Assembly: GCA_050122535.1 (NCBI GenBank)
Contig: JASFIT010000040.1
Span: 1 to 18,457 of the forward strand
Origin: JASFEQ01 sp050122535
GTDB taxonomy: Bacteria; Desulfobacterota; DSM-4660; Desulfatiglandales; HGW-15
Length of the DNA: 18,457 nt
Direction of reading: 5' to 3'
Part shown: one piece after another, positions 14,634-18,457 of the stretch
How positions within the stretch are numbered: position 1 is the stretch's first letter
Layout: every line of letters begins with the position of its first letter
Notes under the pieces: model-generated
What the model was told of the DNA's origin: nothing
Databases searched by the model: none
What the model saw: the letters and a program-made list of their open reading frames with translations, nothing else
Position numbers and translations under genes: made by a program

Positions 14634-17336
14634 ATGACAAAACGGTATCGCCCTGCCCCTGCAAAGCGGGGCCGCCGCAGAAGGCCCGGCGGCCCATCAA
14701 AGGGTTCATATGAAAAACCGCGCTTAGACCCGTATCTCAAACCTGTCTTCAGAAAGATAGGTGTTCCCAAACCTGCCCCATTTAAACCTGATCCCTTTCA
14801 ACATCAGGCCCTAGAGAAAATCAAGGCCTACGACGTTCTTGTTAGCGCGCCCACGGGCGCTGGAAAGACCTGGATAGCCACACAGGCCATCAAGCATTAC
14901 CTCTCCAATGGGCTGCGCACATGGTATGCATCGCCTCTCAAGGCCCTTTCCAATGCCATCTATCAGGAGTTCAGCCATGAATTCGGATCAGGTCACTGCG
15001 GCATATTAACCGGGGATCGCAAGGAGAACCCTGATGCTCCGATCATCGTGGGCACGACGGAGATCCTCCGCAACCAGCTCTACGATGTCATGCACGAGGG
15101 GAGCAGCATAGAGGCTGATCTGGTCATCCTGGATGAAGCCCACTATCTGAGCGATCCCGATCGAGGCGTCGTATGGGAAGAGGTTCTCATCTATCTGCCC
15201 TCCAGGGTAAGGCTCTTGCTCCTCTCTGCCACCGTATCCAACGTAGAGGAAATCGCTGCGTGGCTGGAGGAGAATCGCGGAAATCAAAGCTGGGTCATCC
15301 GTTCAAATGAGCGACCTGTGCCCTTGGAAATGCTCTTTCTCTTTCCTGACGGCTTTATTAGCCCCCTTGCAGGCAGGAAAGGACTTACTGCGAGGGTCAA
15401 GAAATTTGTTTCCTCACGAACTGGGCGGAGAAGAAGAGGATCAGGAAAAATCAATTTTGGTGAAATCATCCGTTGTCTGAGGAAATTCGATCTCCTACCA
15501 GCCATCTTTTTCCTCAAGTCAAGAATGGACTGCAATCGTGCCCTCCTTTCTTGCTCCCCCGTTGAAAAGTCCAGGGAACTGGCAGGGAGCCTTAAACAGG
15601 AGGTAAGGGCATTTTTGAATGAATACCCTCACCTGCAAGGACACAGACAACAGGGGCCGCTGTTCAAGGCACTGGTGGGCTCACACCATGCAGGGCAGCT
15701 CCCCTATTGGAAAGTCCTCATTGAAAAGCTGATGAACAAGAGCTATCTGGAGGCCATCTTTGCCACATCCACCGTTGCAGCAGGGGTGAATTTCCCTGCA
15801 AGAACCGTGGTTCTTGTTCAGAGCGACCGTTATGACGGGCATGAATTCACCAACCTCACCGCAACAGATCTGCATCAAATGATAGGTCGGGCTGGAAGAA
15901 GGGGAAAGGATAATATCGGCTTCGCCCTCGTTGTGCCTGGTCTTCACCAGGATCCTCAGCTCATTTATGAATTGAGAGATTCAGCCCCTGAACCCCTCAT
16001 GAGCCAGATCCACATCAATTTTTCTATGACCTTGAATCTGCTCCTGTCGCATACACCTTTGGAGGTGAAAGAGCTGCTGGAACGTTCATTTGCCGCTTTC
16101 CAAGAGGGGCGCTCAGGTTCAAAGGTTCAGAGGCAGTGGGATGAAATGCTAAATGTCCTGAAGAAAGCGCTTCCACGGGGAAAATGCGATACGGGAGATC
16201 CTTATGATATTCTGGAAAATATCCGGGAAAGGTTTGAAATAAAGAAAGAGGTGAGCCACCTGAGGAAAGAGATCAGGAATGAATGGTTACTGAAGACCTA
16301 CAAGGAATATCTGAAACCAGGGAGGCTTTTTCTTCACAAGAACAAGAGCGTTTTTGTGGTGTTTCACACCTTTATGGATGATGGTCGGTTGGTTTGCGCG
16401 GCCCACAATATTCAAAAGGCCGTTAGGAGAAGGAAACGTAAAATCCGGATGAGAAAGGTTCCCCTTGATAAAATTAAAGGACTATATGATTACAGGGTCA
16501 GCCTGCCAGAGGGATATTCCGTGGAGCGGCTGCAGGCTCTTTTCGATGGCATAAGGGTAGCAGAGCTGGAATTGCTGAATGTGGATGTTTCAGGAGGGGA
16601 GGGCATAGATGAGGAACTGGATCCCGTAAAGAACAGATTAAGAGATCTTCCATGTGAGACTTGTGACCATATCAAAGAATGCCATACGCGAAGGAACAAA
16701 GACCTGAAAAGGATTCTGGGGAGATTCCGTTCACTCGCTTACCAGATGCAGGGGGAAAGGGGAGGCGTATGGGTGAGTTTCAAGAGGCATCTGAGGTTCC
16801 TGAAAGAGACTGGTTTTGTGGATGAAAAGGACCGACTGACCCCAGATGGTTACTGGGCCTCCAAGTTAAGATTGGACCATCCCCTGCTCATTGCCGAGGC
16901 CATAAGGAAAGGGGCATTCAGCCAGGTCTCCCCCGAGGTGACGGCTGGGTGCTTAGCACCGTTTGTCTGGGACAGGGTCCAGGAACTGGAGCTAAAGATA
17001 GAAAGCCCTTTTGCCCTAAAAGATTGTGAGGAGGCATTCGAGAAAGTTCTTCATTCCATAGAGGATATGAGAAGGTTGAAAGTGAAGAGGGGATTTGAAA
17101 ATCCTCCCATTTTCTTCTGGCCAGCGGTAGCCCTCTATTTGTGGACCAAAGGGGTTCCTTGGCATCAGTTGTTATCCATTATCCCAATAGATGAAGGGGA
17201 TATGGCCTCACTCATCGTAAGGACGGCTGACCATCTCCGACAAGTGACCAACTTGGAAGACTCCCACCCCAGGCTCGCCTCAGTCGCCTACACCGCGATC
17301 GAGCAGATACTGCGTGAACCCGTCTTCATACAATAG
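14634..17336 (+). CDS. Ski2-like DExH-box helicase
   Basis: A 900-residue superfamily-2 helicase. It has motif I APTGAGKT at 72-79, motif II DEAH at 167-170 within ILDEAHYLSDPDRGVVWEE (the Ski2/Mtr4-style context), motif III SAT at 198-200, motif V ATSTVAAGVNFPAR at 377-390 and motif VI QMIGRAGRRG at 415-424. The N-terminus is very basic (KRGRRRRPGG), suggesting nucleic-acid binding. The C-terminal half holds a cysteine cluster, CETCDHIKECH, a possible Zn site. It is close in plan to bacterial and plastid Ski2-like RNA helicases (ISE2 type), so RNA unwinding or RNA processing is likely, but no substrate is established. The ATG at 14634 is the only good start (an in-frame TGA lies at 14628), yet no Shine-Dalgarno is visible; a word-repeat arm takes its place. 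No gene partner is evident. Confidence 0.9.
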   Translation: MTKRYRPAPAKRGRRRRPGGPSKGSYEKPRLDPYLKPVFRKIGVPKPAPFKPDPFQHQALEKIKAYDVLVSAPTGAGKTWIATQAIKHYLSNGLRTWYASPLKALSNAIYQEFSHEFGSGHCGILTGDRKENPDAPIIVGTTEILRNQLYDVMHEGSSIEADLVILDEAHYLSDPDRGVVWEEVLIYLPSRVRLLLLSATVSNVEEIAAWLEENRGNQSWVIRSNERPVPLEMLFLFPDGFISPLAGRKGLTARVKKFVSSRTGRRRRGSGKINFGEIIRCLRKFDLLPAIFFLKSRMDCNRALLSCSPVEKSRELAGSLKQEVRAFLNEYPHLQGHRQQGPLFKALVGSHHAGQLPYWKVLIEKLMNKSYLEAIFATSTVAAGVNFPARTVVLVQSDRYDGHEFTNLTATDLHQMIGRAGRRGKDNIGFALVVPGLHQDPQLIYELRDSAPEPLMSQIHINFSMTLNLLLSHTPLEVKELLERSFAAFQEGRSGSKVQRQWDEMLNVLKKALPRGKCDTGDPYDILENIRERFEIKKEVSHLRKEIRNEWLLKTYKEYLKPGRLFLHKNKSVFVVFHTFMDDGRLVCAAHNIQKAVRRRKRKIRMRKVPLDKIKGLYDYRVSLPEGYSVERLQALFDGIRVAELELLNVDVSGGEGIDEELDPVKNRLRDLPCETCDHIKECHTRRNKDLKRILGRFRSLAYQMQGERGGVWVSFKRHLRFLKETGFVDEKDRLTPDGYWASKLRLDHPLLIAEAIRKGAFSQVSPEVTAGCLAPFVWDRVQELELKIESPFALKDCEEAFEKVLHSIEDMRRLKVKRGFENPPIFFWPAVALYLWTKGVPWHQLLSIIPIDEGDMASLIVRTADHLRQVTNLEDSHPRLASVAYTAIEQILREPVFIQ

Positions 17337-17368
17337 CTACCCACCTCTTGGCGTGAAGCCCGTTTCAT

Positions 17369-17420
17369 GGTGGCATATGAAATGCCACCCTACATGTAGG
17401 GTCGGGTTTAAAACCCGACC
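17369..17420. repeat. Three overlapping palindromes after the helicase gene
   Basis: Stem 1: GGTGGCAT (17369-17376) with ATGCCACC (17382-17389), loop ATGAA. Stem 2: the perfect 14-base palindrome CCCTACATGTAGGG at 17388-17401. Stem 3: GGTCGGGTTT (17400-17409) with AAACCCGACC (17411-17420). Stem 2 shares bases with stems 1 and 3, so it excludes them. No T-tract follows. It may be a dispersed palindromic repeat or a factor-assisted terminator for the helicase gene. Confidence 0.7.
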
Positions 17421-17840
17421 GCTTCAATATTTCCTGCTTCTTTAGCTGGACAACTGAACAAGCTGTTTGGTATTATTAGAAATCAAAGATGTATTGGTGA
17501 TGGTAAGCTGTCTTGAAACCGTATCCACATAAAAACCGACCTCGTCACACCTGTACGTTTTTCAAATTCTTAACCTGGAAGATTGTGAATGCCTTTTGAA
17601 TTGGCAAAGGGAACTTGAAGGCCATTCACAGGTGGGCGATCGAACTTGTCCCGGGAGCGCGTATGACACAGTTGAATTGCAGAGAGGAAATCAAGGAGGT
17701 CCTGAAGACGGATTTTGGCTAGGATTTTTTGTCAGGATTGAGAAGGAGAGAGATCGACACTCTGGTCACCTGTATTCGGTGCAGACTGGATGAGATAGGG
17801 GGATGAAGGGGAAAGGGAAGCCAAAGACAAAAATCTTGAA
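17421..17840. other. Gap before the MinD-like gene, no gene supported
   Basis: An imperfect inverted repeat is present: GTGAATGCCTT (17585-17595) against AAGGCCATTCAC (17618-17629), one extra base, 22-base loop. A purine-rich stretch at 17798-17820 lies too far from the ATG at 17841 to be an ordinary ribosome site. The open frames here have odd composition and no recognisable family. Confidence 0.5.
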
Positions 17841-18457
17841 ATGACAATTACATATCCCATAGGCGGTGGAAAGGGAGGAAGCGGAAAGAGTTTCATAACC
17901 GCAAGCCTTGGTGTCTCCTTCGCAAAGCAGGGTAAGCGGGTGTTATTAATTGATCTAGACCTGGGCGGCTCCAACCTCCATTCCTTTTTAGGAATCAGGG
18001 ACACCGAAATTGGACTCAATGAATTTCTGAACAAAAGTTTTGAAGACCTGGAACATGCCATTGTATCCACCTCGGTCCCGAATCTTTTTATCATCAGTTC
18101 TGCCAATTGCTCCATGGAGAGCGCCAACCTATTCTACCTACAGAAGCTGAAGATCATAAAAGCCATCCAAGGACTAGCCTTTGATTACATTTTTTTAGAC
18201 CTGGGAGCCGGCACCAGTTTTAACACATTGGATTTTTTCCTTACATCAAATGAAGGCATATTTGTAATCACGCCTGAGCCCACGTCAATAGAAAACGCTT
18301 TTCGTTTCATTAAGGCAGTCTATTTCAGAAGAATCAAGCAACTTCTCAAGCAAAAGAAGTTCCAGAGGATAGTAAAAGAAGTTCTGGATGACCCTAGGAT
18401 TGGGATTATAAGGTGGCCCTCGGATATCATCGATGTTTTGATGGAGCAGGAACCAGA
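17841..18457 (+). CDS. MinD/ParA/FlhG-type P-loop ATPase (partial)
   Basis: The first 205 codons are present; the gene runs off the right edge. It opens MTITYPIGGGKGGSGKSFI, with the deviant Walker A GGGKGGSGKS at residues 8-17 (K11 and K16), followed by FAKQGKRVLLIDLDLGGSNLHSFLG (A' motif with DLD) and YIFLDLGAGTSFNTLDFFL (Walker B region). This is the MinD/ParA class, closest in style to the FlhG/MinD-like ATPases common in deltaproteobacteria. Such proteins use ATP-dependent dimerisation to place flagella, division sites or other complexes. The ATG at 17841 is the only start in frame after a TAG at 17796, but its Shine-Dalgarno is weak. What it positions cannot be judged without the downstream genes. 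Confidence 0.88.
   Translation, partial: MTITYPIGGGKGGSGKSFITASLGVSFAKQGKRVLLIDLDLGGSNLHSFLGIRDTEIGLNEFLNKSFEDLEHAIVSTSVPNLFIISSANCSMESANLFYLQKLKIIKAIQGLAFDYIFLDLGAGTSFNTLDFFLTSNEGIFVITPEPTSIENAFRFIKAVYFRRIKQLLKQKKFQRIVKEVLDDPRIGIIRWPSDIIDVLMEQEP

Noticed and set aside
17596..17793. 65-codon open frame before the MinD-like gene
   Set aside because: It needs a TTG start, has no ribosome site and no recognisable family.

Overview
The window looks like a chromosomal stretch of an anaerobic Desulfobacterota (deltaproteobacterial) organism, probably fatty-acid or aromatic-acid degrading. This is inferred from gene content: a LIV-type transporter operon carrying its own acyl-CoA synthetase, a 4-hydroxybutyryl-CoA dehydratase, two acyl-CoA dehydrogenases, an HSD10-type dehydrogenase, a deltaproteobacterial-style MinD/ParA ATPase and a probable in-frame selenocysteine codon. 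No rRNA, tRNA, CRISPR array or transposase gene was seen.

Layout. (1) 1-6180, minus strand: one catabolic operon read right to left, tetR, acyl-CoA synthetase, livG, livH, livM, livK (livK is cut by the window edge; no livF is in view). A good sigma70-type promoter with an overlapping perfect palindrome lies in front of tetR. (2) 6181-8438, plus strand: a DUF362 protein, then a secreted DUF1573 protein interrupted by one TGA exactly where the family has the first Cys of its CGC motif, with a SECIS-like hairpin downstream. (3) 8435-9895, minus strand: 4-hydroxybutyryl-CoA dehydratase, overlapping tail to tail with the DUF1573 gene. (4) 10172-14293, plus strand: acyl-CoA dehydrogenase, a truncated four-helix-bundle gene inside a repeat element, an HSD10-like dehydrogenase and a second, longer acyl-CoA dehydrogenase. 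(5) 14634-17336, plus strand: a Ski2-like helicase. (6) 17841 to the end, plus strand: a MinD/ParA-like ATPase, cut by the window edge.

Working together. TetR probably senses an acyl-CoA or related ligand and controls uptake (LivKHMG) and activation (acyl-CoA synthetase) of a carboxylic acid. The dehydrogenases and the dehydratase supply beta-oxidation-type and C4 steps leading to crotonyl-CoA.

Two things stand out. First, the DUF1573 gene is a candidate new selenoprotein (U77 in a UGC motif). Second, all four sizeable gaps of the liv operon, and two gaps elsewhere, hold short 'word' arrays with a fixed period of 7, 8 or 9-10 bases. Five of the six are arranged as inverted pairs, and each locus has its own word except that two share one. 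One of these elements contains the 3' part of a four-helix-bundle (23S rRNA intervening-sequence type) gene, which suggests a family of small mobile or recombinogenic elements.
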